Source of the DNA: Collinsella sp.
Lineage (GTDB): Bacteria; Actinomycetota; Coriobacteriia; Coriobacteriales; Coriobacteriaceae
Assembly: GCA_019419585.1 (NCBI GenBank)
Contig: DXZQ01000006.1
Span: forward strand, 51,131 to 96,814
Direction: 5' to 3'
Length of the DNA: 45,684 nt
The notes under the pieces: model-generated
Seen by the model: the letters and a program-made list of their open reading frames with translations, nothing else
Told to the model about the DNA's origin: nothing
The model's database searches: none
Part shown: positions 7,595 through 15,872 of the stretch, in pieces
Layout of the letters: the number at the start of each line of letters is the position of its first letter
Numbering within the stretch: the stretch's first letter is position 1
Position numbers and translations under genes: made by a program

Positions 7595-8023
7595 TTACTC
7601 CCCCAGCACCTCGACGTACACTTTTCGCTTCTGCGGACCGTCAAACTCCGCAAGATAGATGTTCTGGGCACTTCCGCACACGATGTGGCCATCTTGGACG
7701 GGAAAGAAGCAACTGTTTCCACAAATCATGCTCTTGATATGCCCACAGGAGTTGTTACCGGTGGCTCCATAGCTCGGCAGGAAGTGTGCATGCGCATAGG
7801 GGGCATCGAGTGGGGCGATGCGATCAAGCGTCTCCATAAGATCCGTCTCCACGCAGGGCAGCCCCTCGTTTACCACGATTCCGCAGGTCGTATGCGACAA
7901 AATAATCGCCGCCAAGCCATTGGTCACCGAGCTGCGTTCGATGGCAGCGTGCACGTCCTCGGTAATATCGATGAACTGGTCCGGAGCAGTCGATAGATAG
8001 CTCAATGTCTCGAGCGTCACCAT
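7595..8023 (-). CDS. YjbQ/UPF0047-family protein
   Basis: A 142-residue UPF0047 protein with the family motif LSHTTCGIVVNEG and the later HAHFLPSYGATGNNSCGHIKS, then GNSCFFPV and GTAQNI-like GSAQNIYLAEFDGP. Some members have weak thiamine-phosphate synthase activity; the physiological role is unsettled. ATG 8023 follows the amidohydrolase stop codon by 2 nt, with GAAGGGG inside the end of that gene, so the two are translationally coupled. Its position in a sugar-conjugate operon beside BtpA is informative, because it suggests a step on a phosphorylated small molecule. Confidence 0.82.
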   Translation of the reverse strand: MVTLETLSYLSTAPDQFIDITEDVHAAIERSSVTNGLAAIILSHTTCGIVVNEGLPCVETDLMETLDRIAPLDAPYAHAHFLPSYGATGNNSCGHIKSMICGNSCFFPVQDGHIVCGSAQNIYLAEFDGPQKRKVYVEVLGE

Positions 8024-8025
8024 GT

Positions 8026-8889
8026 TCACTCATCCCCTTCAAGAAAACGCAGGGCATTACCCCAGTAGAGCCTTTCTCGCGCATCATCGCGCATGGGCAC
8101 GGTATCGAGCGCCCGCTTGAGTTTGAATGCACGGAAGCGCGGCGTATTGCTGGCGAACATCACTTGGTGCGATAGCGCGCGCTCATACCACAGCGGCCCC
8201 ATATCGACCGTGAAAAGACGCTGCATCATCTCCTCGGGCGAATCGATGTAAGTGATAGAGGTGTCCGCGTAGCAGTTGGGATACTTGAGCAGCATCGCCA
8301 CGGTCTCGCGCACCCAGGGCCAGCCAAAATGGGTCAAACTAAAACGCACATTTGGATGCGTTGCGATTGTGTGCTCAAATGCAAGCGGGTTACTGCGCGA
8401 GAGCTCTGCGCCCGGCTCCCAAGACATACCGGCATGGAAAACCACCGGCTTGTTATAGCGCTCGCACAGTTCGTAAAGCGGCTCGGCCACAGCATCATCG
8501 GGGGCAAAACCCTGCTTTGCAGGATGCAGGCAAAGCCCCTTTGCCCCCAACTCGGTAAAGGCGCGCTCCAATTCGTCTGCGGCACCGCTCACCTGCGGGT
8601 CTACGCTCGCAAATCCCCACAGACGATCGGGATGTGCGGCAACCAGCATGGCAATCTGGTCATTGGTGCCAAAGTGCCCTCCGCATGCCGTGGTTACATC
8701 GAGCGGCATGAGCACGCTCTTCTGCACATCGCAGACGTCCATCTCGACTTGAAGCTCATCCCAATCCATGGGGCCCATATGCCCCATACCAAATTCTCGT
8801 GACCAAAAACCGAATCCATCAGGCTCATCACCCGGCGTACAGATCTCGCCGTAGAGCATAGGATGGACCAACATGTCGATAACCATTTC
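8026..8889 (-). CDS. Amidohydrolase-2 family protein with altered N-terminal metal motif
   Basis: A 287-residue TIM-barrel protein of the amidohydrolase-2 (ACMSD-like) group, with WGFASVDPQ, KGLCLHPAKQ, VVFHAGMSW and SLTHFGWPWVRE. The usual N-terminal DxHxH reads DMLVHP, with only the second His kept, and the usual C-terminal GSDxP reads ASNTPRF, with Asn for Asp. Either the metal site is unorthodox or the protein is not a classical hydrolase. ATG 8889 has AAAGGAG. In the operon it lies between the second PfkB kinase and YjbQ, so it may act on a phosphorylated intermediate as a hydrolase, decarboxylase or lactonase. Confidence 0.75.
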   Translation of the reverse strand, partial: EMVIDMLVHPMLYGEICTPGDEPDGFGFWSREFGMGHMGPMDWDELQVEMDVCDVQKSVLMPLDVTTACGGHFGTNDQIAMLVAAHPDRLWGFASVDPQVSGAADELERAFTELGAKGLCLHPAKQGFAPDDAVAEPLYELCERYNKPVVFHAGMSWEPGAELSRSNPLAFEHTIATHPNVRFSLTHFGWPWVRETVAMLLKYPNCYADTSITYIDSPEEMMQRLFTVDMGPLWYERALSHQVMFASNTPRFRAFKLKRALDTVPMRDDARERLYWGNALRFLEGDE

Positions 8890-8913
8890 GTACTCCTTTC
8901 CAGGCATTTGACC

Positions 8914-9714
8914 CTAGTACGGCTCAAACGAACCAATCACTCGGGACGACAGCTCAGCGCCCGCCTTCATACACGCCGGAATATCAAGGCCATCGATCAC
9001 GCCCTTGGTAAACCCGGCGATATACGAGTCGCCGGCACCCACGGTATTAACGACCTTCTCCGCCGGCACGATCCCGCACTCATAGAAGCGCTCACCGTCA
9101 TAGGCAATGCTTCCCTTCTCGCCAAGCGTGGCAACCGCAACGCGCGGCCCCAATTCCTGCGCGTGACGTACCCAGTCCCGCAGCTCCGGAGTGTCATCTT
9201 CAAACGACATAAATGCGTAGTCAACGTAGGGAAAATGATTCTCGCAGGCATATTCGGGATCCTGGCTGAACACCGAGAAGTCCATAACCACCGTCTTGCC
9301 CGCATCATGCCACTCGGGCAGGAGGTCCAAACAATTGCCAAACAGGTCGGTATGAATGATGTCATGCTCTAGGATAAACGCCCGGTCATCTTCATTCGGA
9401 CGATATGTCTCCATTACGCCATCGATTGCCTCGAGATGCACGCGATCGACGCCGTCTTTCAATGCCATGAGCATCACCGAGGTGTCGCCATCCTCCACCC
9501 GCAGATGAGAGATATCAAACCCCTCGGCGGCCAGCGCCTCTCTCATCTTGTCTCCGTACTCGTCCTTGCCGACAACCGACACGGCGGATACCGAAACGCC
9601 CATTCGTGCAAGATGGATACCCCAGTCAATGCCATTACCAGTCGGATAGAACACGCCGATGTTTTGATAGACGTCCGCACAGCAAAAACCAGCCGCACAC
9701 GCTTTAATACCCAT
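8914..9714 (-). CDS. PfkB-family sugar kinase, FrlD-like paralogue 2
   Basis: A 266-residue ribokinase-superfamily kinase. The C-terminal signature NTVGAGDSYIAGF holds the catalytic Asp, and AFMSFEDDTPELRDW matches the fructoselysine-kinase type. The substrate-binding segment near residue 30 reads TGNGIDWGIHLARMG where the neighbouring paralogue has the usual GGNAVN, so the two probably differ in substrate. ATG 9714 is preceded by GGAGAAGACC. It is separated from paralogue 1 by a terminator-like hairpin, so it may be expressed at a lower level. Assignment to PfkB is firm; substrate is unknown. Confidence 0.82.
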   Translation of the reverse strand: MGIKACAAGFCCADVYQNIGVFYPTGNGIDWGIHLARMGVSVSAVSVVGKDEYGDKMREALAAEGFDISHLRVEDGDTSVMLMALKDGVDRVHLEAIDGVMETYRPNEDDRAFILEHDIIHTDLFGNCLDLLPEWHDAGKTVVMDFSVFSQDPEYACENHFPYVDYAFMSFEDDTPELRDWVRHAQELGPRVAVATLGEKGSIAYDGERFYECGIVPAEKVVNTVGAGDSYIAGFTKGVIDGLDIPACMKAGAELSSRVIGSFEPY

Positions 9715-9731
9715 GGTCTTCTCCAATGTTC

Positions 9732-9765
9732 AAAAGGGGACCCACCACATGGCGAGCCCCCTTTT
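9732..9765 (-). terminator. Attenuator-like hairpin between the two PfkB genes
   Basis: AAAAGGGG (9732-9739) pairs with CCCCTTTT (9758-9765), and on the minus strand the inner seven positions pair as well using G-U wobble, giving a stem of about 15 bp followed by TTTTGAAC. Within an operon this would lower expression of the downstream genes. Confidence 0.5.
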
Positions 9766-9835
9766 CGCGTTTCGCTTATTGTTTTGCATCGGCTGTCCAA
9801 GGCCTCATAGCCAGACCGCCGTACGCTTTCTTAAG

Positions 9836-10699
9836 CTATTCGACGATTGGTGCTCCGTGGCCCCAAGAACCTTCCATGCCGCACACGGTCGAGGCAAACC
9901 CGGCAGCAAAGTCGAGCGCGCGCTCGATGGCCTCGGCGCCATCCTCACCACGCTTGGCGGAATCGAGATAGCACATCAAAAACGAGGTGAGGAACGAGTC
10001 GCCCGCCCCCATGGTGTCCTTCATGTCCGTTACCGGTTTAGCCAGCTGGCGGTAATAACGCTCGCCGTCGTAAGCAATGCAGCCCTCGGCGCCCGCCGTA
10101 GCCGACACAAAACGCGGACCCAGGCCCTTCACCCATGCCAGACGCTCGCGAATCTCGTCCTCGCTCGCGGCATCCGCCGCACTAAAGAAAGCAAAATCGA
10201 CGTAGGGCGCAATCTGCTCGTAGTACTCGTCGGTGGAGTCGTCCGAAAAGTCAAAAGAGACCGTGACGCCCGCAGCCTTCAACTTGGGCAGCTCGCGCTC
10301 GGTGAAGCAATAGTTGCCCGAATGAACCACATCGAACTGCTTCATGTACGAAAGGTCAAAGCGATCGAGAACATAGCGCGCATCGCCACGGATACCGCCC
10401 TCGTTGGAGCCGAGGAAGACACGGTCACCGTCAACGACGGTCACGCGAGCCGCTCCGTTCTCGCCAATCATCTGCTCGCACTTGTCAAGCTCGATACCCT
10501 CATCCTCGAGGCTTGCAATGACATGCTCGGCAGCGGCGTCATTGCCAAAAATGCCCATGTATGCAGAGCGTGCGGCACCGCATTTCTTGGCATAAACGGC
10601 GAAGTTCACCGCATTGCCGCCGGGATACATGGTGTGGATATGCTCGTAGCGATCGACGACGTTGTCGCCAAATCCGAGCGCGTTAACGTTAAATGCCAT
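9836..10699 (-). CDS. frlD: PfkB-family kinase, fructoselysine 6-kinase (FrlD)-like
   Basis: A 287-residue PfkB kinase that resembles E. coli FrlD along its length: GFGDNVVDRYEHIHTMYPGG, GNAVNFAVYAKKCG, SFDFSDDSTDEYYEQIAPYV, DFAFFSAAD and the signature KDTMGAGDSFLTSFLMCYL with the catalytic Asp. FrlD phosphorylates the 6-position of fructoselysine before deglycation. The gene starts 14 nt after the FrlB-like gene, with GAAGGGG as ribosome binding site. The direct neighbourhood of FrlB-like and FrlC-like genes supports the same type of reaction, though the amine part of the substrate is not known. The symbol is by similarity. Confidence 0.8.
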   Translation of the reverse strand: MAFNVNALGFGDNVVDRYEHIHTMYPGGNAVNFAVYAKKCGAARSAYMGIFGNDAAAEHVIASLEDEGIELDKCEQMIGENGAARVTVVDGDRVFLGSNEGGIRGDARYVLDRFDLSYMKQFDVVHSGNYCFTERELPKLKAAGVTVSFDFSDDSTDEYYEQIAPYVDFAFFSAADAASEDEIRERLAWVKGLGPRFVSATAGAEGCIAYDGERYYRQLAKPVTDMKDTMGAGDSFLTSFLMCYLDSAKRGEDGAEAIERALDFAAGFASTVCGMEGSWGHGAPIVE

Positions 10700-10713
10700 G
10701 GCCTTTGCCCCTT

Positions 10714-11682
10714 CTAGTACTCGACAACACCCATATAGCGACGGAAATCGGGATCGTGATCAAACACCTTGCCGCGTGCAGCACGCAGCTCGCAGTTCAT
10801 GGCGTAGAACAGCACCGGGTCCAGATAGGCACGGACGCTCGCCGGCACGGCTTCCATACCGTACTCCTTGGCATCGAGCACCATCAGCGTATCGGTATGC
10901 GTCTTAAGGAACGCAAGGGCGCGCTCGTCCATAGCACGGCACTCGCTGGAGCCCATCTGCAGGAAGTAAAAAACGCCATCCTGAGTAGCCTCGAAGGGGC
11001 CGTGGAAGTACTCGGCAGAGTGGATGTAGCTGCAGTGCTGCCACTGCATCTCCATAAGAGAGCAGATAGCGAAACCGTAGGTCTGGCTAAAGTTGGGACC
11101 GCTGCCCAGAATGTAGAAGAACTCGTGCTCCTGGCAAAGCTTGGCAAAACGATCGCCTAGCTCGGCATTTACCTTCACACGTGCCGGGGGAAGAATCTTA
11201 TCCATCTCGGCGATACCGGCATACATATCGGCAAGATCGGCGTAGCCCTCCTGCTGATCGAGCAGCTCGGCCGCAAGCGACAGCGAAATGCCAGCGGGGA
11301 CCTCGGCCTGCGGCACGCCCTCGCCCCACGGGTAGACCCACGTGGTCCACTTGCCGGAGTCAATCTTGGATCCAGCGTTGTCGGTCTGGGCGATCACCGT
11401 AGCGCCGGCAGCAAGGGCAATCTCGCAGCCCTCGACGACCTCGGGGGTGTTGCCACTGTGGCTGCAAGCAATGACCAGGGATTTCTCGCCCAAGCGGCGC
11501 GGGCGCATGATATCAAACTCGCGAGCCGTATAGATATACGAAGTGAAGGTGGTTGCCTCGCGCTGCAGAAGCTCATGAGCCGGGATCAAATCGATCATGG
11601 AGCCACCGCAAGCAATCCAGTAGACGCTGTCGAACTTGCCCTTCTCGGCAATTGCCTCTTTGATCAGATCGTGTGCGTTCAT
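10714..11682 (-). CDS. frlB: SIS-domain sugar-phosphate deglycase (FrlB-like)
   Basis: A 322-residue double-SIS protein. YWIACGGSMID (residue 21) and VIACSHSGNTPEVVEG (residue 70) are the first SIS phosphosugar site. The HSAEYFHGPFE segment (E224, H227) aligns with the Glu/His pair used by FrlB/FraB deglycases, and the C-terminus DHDPDFRRYMGVVEY is nearly the FrlB tail. FrlB cleaves fructoselysine 6-phosphate to glucose 6-phosphate and lysine. ATG 11682 has an AAAGGA site. Its order epimerase-deglycase-kinase in one operon is strong support for Amadori-type catabolism, and glucose 6-phosphate could enter glycolysis through Pgi encoded nearby. Confidence 0.82.
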   Translation of the reverse strand: MNAHDLIKEAIAEKGKFDSVYWIACGGSMIDLIPAHELLQREATTFTSYIYTAREFDIMRPRRLGEKSLVIACSHSGNTPEVVEGCEIALAAGATVIAQTDNAGSKIDSGKWTTWVYPWGEGVPQAEVPAGISLSLAAELLDQQEGYADLADMYAGIAEMDKILPPARVKVNAELGDRFAKLCQEHEFFYILGSGPNFSQTYGFAICSLMEMQWQHCSYIHSAEYFHGPFEATQDGVFYFLQMGSSECRAMDERALAFLKTHTDTLMVLDAKEYGMEAVPASVRAYLDPVLFYAMNCELRAARGKVFDHDPDFRRYMGVVEY

Positions 11683-11744
11683 ATCCAGTTCCTTTCTTGT
11701 TTGGTCCGCAATCAATGACGTTGGCTGCGTGGCCGATAGTTGTT

Positions 11745-12596
11745 TTAGTCAATCAGATATTTCTCGAATGCGGCCATGTTCTTGGCATCTGCCGCCGCCG
11801 GGTCATCGTAGTAACGCCCGTCCGTGATTTCCTGGCCCAGCATGCCATCGAAACCATGGGCATTAAGCGTGGCGACGAAGGCGTCCATATCGTGCTTGCC
11901 ATCGCCCCACACCAGATGGCCATACGGGTCACCGTCGATAAAGTGCATCTCGTGAATTGCCCCATCACCAAAGGCGGCAAACCAGTCCTCGAGCGTCTCG
12001 CCCGCAACGCCCATCGCGGTTGTATCAACCATGGGCTGTAAGTACGGGCTCGCGACCTCGTCAATCATGCGCTTCGCATCGGAAACCGTCGTTACAAGGT
12101 TGCTCTCCTCGGGACGCAGGCTTTCCATCGTAAGCACCAGACCGTGCTCACCGGCATACTCCGCCAGAATGGACAAGTGCTCGCGGCTGCGCTTCCAGGC
12201 ATCCTCGCGGTCCTCGTCCCAGTCGCCCCAGCCCGAGTTGACGGACATACGGTCGCACCCAAGTACCTCGGCAAGCTCAATGCCGTGCTTAAAGTACGCC
12301 AGGCTGCGCTGTTCATGCAGCGGTTTGCGTGCGCAGTACTGCCAAGGATAGACAACATTCTCGGGGCACAGAGTACGATACCTAAGCCCACGGTCTGCAG
12401 CCTTTTTCGCCAGGACCTCAGCCTCAAAGTAGCCCGTGTGGTCGAGCGTCACATGCGGCTCCGCACACCACAGCTCAATGGACTCAAAGCCCAAACGCTG
12501 CTGCACATCAAGGAAGTAATCGAGCGACCACATGATGTAGTGGATATTCATGCCCGCAATCTGTTCGCGGCGCAGCGTCGGTTTGGATTCAGACAT
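11745..12596 (-). CDS. TIM-barrel sugar epimerase/isomerase (FrlC-like, AP-endonuclease-2 fold)
   Basis: A 283-residue xylose-isomerase-like TIM-barrel protein. Motifs shared with FrlC-type epimerases are GFESIELWCAEPH, SVNSGWGDWDE, LTMESLRPEESNLVTTVSDA (with a metal-binding Glu), MVDTTAMGVAG and HEMHFIDGDPYGHLVWGDG. FrlC interconverts fructoselysine and psicoselysine. The ATG lies 1 nt after the amidohydrolase stop codon and uses AAGGAGG inside the end of that gene, so translation is coupled. Related families include hydroxypyruvate isomerase and tagatose/psicose epimerases; the FrlB/FrlD neighbours favour an epimerase for a sugar-amine adduct. Confidence 0.78.
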   Translation of the reverse strand: MSESKPTLRREQIAGMNIHYIMWSLDYFLDVQQRLGFESIELWCAEPHVTLDHTGYFEAEVLAKKAADRGLRYRTLCPENVVYPWQYCARKPLHEQRSLAYFKHGIELAEVLGCDRMSVNSGWGDWDEDREDAWKRSREHLSILAEYAGEHGLVLTMESLRPEESNLVTTVSDAKRMIDEVASPYLQPMVDTTAMGVAGETLEDWFAAFGDGAIHEMHFIDGDPYGHLVWGDGKHDMDAFVATLNAHGFDGMLGQEITDGRYYDDPAAADAKNMAAFEKYLID

Positions 12597-12597
12597 C

Positions 12598-14181
12598 TTA
12601 TGCCTCCTTATTTCGATCGAACACGATTTGTCCGTCCGACATCGTCATATCAACCGAAAGATCGCGTGCGTCGCGATAATCGAGGTCGAACACATCCCGA
12701 TCGAGCACGCAGATATCGGCAAGCTTGCCGACCTCAAGCGTACCCAGTTCGTCTTCGCGCATCAGATCGTACGCGCCCCCGGCAGTCCAAGCACGCAAGA
12801 GCTCGACAAGCGTCAGCGCGTTGGCCTCATTCACGGGCAGTCCATCGTCGAAGTATCCACCGCACGCGCTGTAGATTGACTCGCCCAGGCTCGGAATCAG
12901 CAGCGGCAAATCCGTTCCACAGCACACTGTGCATCCGGAATCTTCCATGCCGCGGCGATTCCAGCTGTGCAAAAGTCGCGTCTCGCCAATTTGTCGACGC
13001 ATCATCGACAGGCAATCCTCGCGCCGGTCCAGCGTCAGAATCTGCGGATAGACCTCGCAAATTCCACCTAACTTGCCAAACTCGACAAGATCGGTCGGGT
13101 CAGAGTTCTCGAGATCGGTAATCGCATGGCGGCGAAGCATCCGTCCATGCTCGTCTCGAGGCAGCGAGGCATAGAGCGCCACGGTGCGACGAACGGCGCC
13201 ATCGCCCTGGCAATGCAAGGAATATCGGAAACCGTCAGCATCAATTGCACGCAGCTCGTTCTCAATCAGATCCCACTCCGGCTCCTCGACGACCGTCTTG
13301 CCGGCAGCGCCCGCATCGGCCGTGTCCTCATAGGGTTCAATCATCTCGGCAAGCCCCGCCCATACGCCGCGATCGGTCATACGGTTGAAGCCAGAAAAAC
13401 GAACGAACGGTCCCCGGAAGCGCTCTCGTGCCTCGCGGGCATATGCCAGATTTGCACCGGCACCCACCGGCTGCGACATCATAGAGACGCGAACCGTCAG
13501 CTCACCAGATTCCTCACGGCGAGCCATTTCGTCGGCAAAGCCGTAGTAGTCATCAAACGCCATCTCCTTGATGGCGGTAACGCCGCGCTCGTTAAGCATG
13601 CTCATGTAGTCCGAATACCCCGCACGTACCTCGGGCAGCGCGAGGAAATCGCTCATCATGCGCCAGATCTTCTCGGCATAGCACGCCTGGGGCGTAAAAC
13701 CGTATCGCGCGCTGGCGGCAGCATTGAGAACGCAGGTCTCCGCGCCCGGCGTAAAGCAGACGACGGGGATATCGCCAAAACAATCGTCAAACACAGCTGC
13801 CGTATTTGCGTTCTCGGCATCCGATGCCAACGTTTCGGGTAAGCTGTGGCCAAAAGCCGCCGCGCAATCCGGATGATCTTCTTTCCATGCACGCAAGAGC
13901 GACACAGCCTCTTTGGCATCGGCGATGCCGGACAGATCAGACCCCAACGTTCGCAGCGCCCAACCTGTATAGAAGGTATGCACATCGATCAGGCCAGGCA
14001 TGACAGTGCGGTCGCCTAGGTCAACTACCTCGTCCGCCTGGGTCAAATACGAAGCTACCTCACACTTGGTGCCAACAGCCTCAATTCGATTGCCACGGAC
14101 CGCTACGAAACCTTCAAACGGCAGGTCCCCCGTACCGGTAAAGACGCTCTTAGACGTCAGGACCGTCAAACGATCAGACAT
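12598..14181 (-). CDS. YtcJ-like amidohydrolase (amidohydrolase-3 family)
   Basis: A 527-residue amidohydrolase of the YtcJ group: TVMPGLIDVHTFYTGW (residue 61), SLHCQGDGAVRRTVALY, RRHAITDLE, VCCGTDLPLLIPS and the closing GTLEVGKLADICVLDRDVF. In most relatives the first motif is DxHxH; here it is D-V-H-T-F, so one metal ligand is missing, while the later His and Asp are kept. YtcJ-type enzymes hydrolyse N-acyl or amide bonds. ATG 14181 lies just after the carrier stop codon, with AGGTGG as ribosome binding site. As the second gene after the transporter, it may deacylate the incoming substrate before the FrlC/D/B steps. Confidence 0.8.
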   Translation of the reverse strand: MSDRLTVLTSKSVFTGTGDLPFEGFVAVRGNRIEAVGTKCEVASYLTQADEVVDLGDRTVMPGLIDVHTFYTGWALRTLGSDLSGIADAKEAVSLLRAWKEDHPDCAAAFGHSLPETLASDAENANTAAVFDDCFGDIPVVCFTPGAETCVLNAAASARYGFTPQACYAEKIWRMMSDFLALPEVRAGYSDYMSMLNERGVTAIKEMAFDDYYGFADEMARREESGELTVRVSMMSQPVGAGANLAYAREARERFRGPFVRFSGFNRMTDRGVWAGLAEMIEPYEDTADAGAAGKTVVEEPEWDLIENELRAIDADGFRYSLHCQGDGAVRRTVALYASLPRDEHGRMLRRHAITDLENSDPTDLVEFGKLGGICEVYPQILTLDRREDCLSMMRRQIGETRLLHSWNRRGMEDSGCTVCCGTDLPLLIPSLGESIYSACGGYFDDGLPVNEANALTLVELLRAWTAGGAYDLMREDELGTLEVGKLADICVLDRDVFDLDYRDARDLSVDMTMSDGQIVFDRNKEA

Positions 14182-14190
14182 CACAACCAC

Positions 14191-15654
14191 CTACACCGGA
14201 AGCATGCCGGAGATTGCCGTTACGATCAGGCCAAAGACGACCATGAAAATGAAGAACTTCCAAATGGTCTTCCACCATTGGCCAAACGAAATCCTAGCCA
14301 CGGCAAGGCCGGCGACCGTCATGCCCGCCACGGGGCTGATGGTGTTGATGGTCTGGTTGGCAAACTGGAGCGCGGTGACGGCCGCCTCGGGATTGAGGCC
14401 CATGAGCTCGGTCAGGGGGCCCATAACGGGCATGGTGAGCGCCGCCAGGCCAGAACTCGAGGGAACCAGCAAAGAGAGCAGGCCAAGGACGATATACATA
14501 AACGTGGTGTAGACGGCGGCGGGTGCACCGGCAAGCGCAGTAGCGAGCGCCTGGAGGATGGTGTCGATGATCATGCCGCCCTCGGCGATGACCAGAATAC
14601 CGCGAGCGATACCGATAACGATGGCAGCGTACGCAAAGTCGGCAAGACCCTTAACGAACTCCTCTGCGATCGTCTGCTGGTCAAGACCGCCCAGGATACC
14701 GGCAAGCAAGCCCATGCCAAGGAACACGGCGGAAATCTCATTCATGTACCAGCCCTGGGTAACAAGACCCCAGACGATAATGCCCATACCGCAAGCAAAA
14801 TCGATAAGCACGAGCTTCTGACGGATAGTGAACTCTTCCTCGATGGAGGCATCGGTCACGGAAAACTCAATACGCTTGAGCTTATCGTCCTCGTACACAA
14901 TGGACGACTCGGGATTTTTCTTGACGCGTATGGCGTAGCGCATGGCCCATGCGATACCGACGGCAGTGAAGATGACCCAAGAAACGGCGCGCAGCCACAG
15001 CTGAGGATTGCCCTCGATACCAATGATGCCTTGGGCGATCAAAACATTAAACGGGTCGATGGTCGAAGCACAATATCCCAGGTTAGGACCAAGGAAGCAG
15101 ATGATAAACGCCGTCATCGAGTCATACCCGATACCCATCATGATGGGAATGAAGATGGCATAGAACGGTAGGGCTTCCTCAGACATACCAAACGTAGTGC
15201 CGCAAATGGACAGCAGCGTCATCGTGATGGGAATGATGAGGATGTCCTTGTTCTTGAGCTTTTTAATCACACGGCTCATGCCGGCATTCAAAGCGTTGGT
15301 CTTGGTGATGATTGCGAACGATCCGCCAATCAATAAGACGAACGCAACGACGTCGGCAGCCTCTTGGATACCCTTGGTGGGCGCTTGCAGGACCGCGAAG
15401 ATATCCTGGCCCAGATTGATGGTCTCGCCGGTCTCGGAATCGGTGTAGTTCTTATCGACCTGTTCATAGGTTCCAGCAACGGCGACTTCACGCTCGCCCG
15501 CCGCTGTCGAAATCGTCTTGCGCTGATACTGACCAGAGGGAACGATCCAAGTCAGGACCGCGAAGACAACGATCAGCAAGAACATGATCGTATAGACATG
15601 CGGTAATTTGAACTTAAAACGTCTGTTTGTCTTCTTCGCCTTCGTATCTGACAT
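14191..15654 (-). CDS. YfcC/DcuC-superfamily membrane carrier
   Basis: A 487-residue polytopic membrane protein of the YfcC family (DcuC/ArsB-NhaD superfamily), the likely uptake system of the operon. It has about 11-13 hydrophobic segments. Recognisable blocks are KLPHVYTIMFLLIVVFAVLT at the N-terminus, LLIGGSFAIITKTNALNAG, GTTFGMSEEALPFY and, near the C-terminus, LVPSSSGLAALTMPVMGPL and FANQTINTISPVAG, the paired re-entrant motifs of this superfamily. ATG 15654 is supported by GGAGGT 5 nt upstream; the longer frame has no support. Known frl operons use other transporters, so this carrier suggests an anionic or zwitterionic substrate. Confidence 0.8.
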   Translation of the reverse strand: MSDTKAKKTNRRFKFKLPHVYTIMFLLIVVFAVLTWIVPSGQYQRKTISTAAGEREVAVAGTYEQVDKNYTDSETGETINLGQDIFAVLQAPTKGIQEAADVVAFVLLIGGSFAIITKTNALNAGMSRVIKKLKNKDILIIPITMTLLSICGTTFGMSEEALPFYAIFIPIMMGIGYDSMTAFIICFLGPNLGYCASTIDPFNVLIAQGIIGIEGNPQLWLRAVSWVIFTAVGIAWAMRYAIRVKKNPESSIVYEDDKLKRIEFSVTDASIEEEFTIRQKLVLIDFACGMGIIVWGLVTQGWYMNEISAVFLGMGLLAGILGGLDQQTIAEEFVKGLADFAYAAIVIGIARGILVIAEGGMIIDTILQALATALAGAPAAVYTTFMYIVLGLLSLLVPSSSGLAALTMPVMGPLTELMGLNPEAAVTALQFANQTINTISPVAGMTVAGLAVARISFGQWWKTIWKFFIFMVVFGLIVTAISGMLPV

Positions 15655-15696
15655 AGATACCTCCAAAGAACTCGAGACTGCATCGCATCTCGCTTC

Positions 15697-15736
15697 AACG
15701 TTTGCACAATGCAAACGTTCTATGACGTTCCATAGA
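15697..15736. promoter_or_regulatory. Double-palindrome candidate operator of the operon
   Basis: Two adjoining palindromes lie upstream of the carrier gene: AACGTTTGCA-CAA-TGCAAACGTT (15697-15719, perfect) and TCTATG-N6-CATAGA (15719-15736). The first lies just downstream of the predicted transcription start and the second overlaps the predicted -10, which is a good position for repression. The GntR/HutC gene next door is the obvious candidate regulator, although this is not the usual HutC-type half site. Confidence 0.55.
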
Positions 15737-15762
15737 TTACCAGCAGCTTTTCTCGTCATCAA
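15734..15762 (-). promoter_or_regulatory. Predicted promoter of the ten-gene operon
   Basis: On the minus strand TTGATG (15762-15757) and TAATCT (15739-15734) are separated by 17 nt. Transcription would start near 15727 and read through the carrier gene at 15654. Confidence 0.45.
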
Positions 15763-15824
15763 GATAATTTCAAACTGATTGCCGCAACGCGGTTGAACGG
15801 TTGCGTTTGCGCCGTGAACGGTAT

Positions 15825-15860
15825 GGAAACGCCCGGTGAGATGATCCACCGGGCGTTTCC
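15825..15860 (-). terminator. Terminator of the gntR gene
   Basis: A perfect 14-bp stem GGAAACGCCCGGTG/CACCGGGCGTTTCC with an 8-nt loop begins 13 nt after the regulator stop codon. No long T run follows. It separates gntR from the operon promoter. Confidence 0.6.
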
Positions 15861-15872
15861 ATTCGCAATGTC

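Noticed and set aside
9713..10717. 334-codon plus-strand frame opposite the FrlD-like gene
   Set aside because: Antisense shadow of a PfkB kinase with intact motifs.
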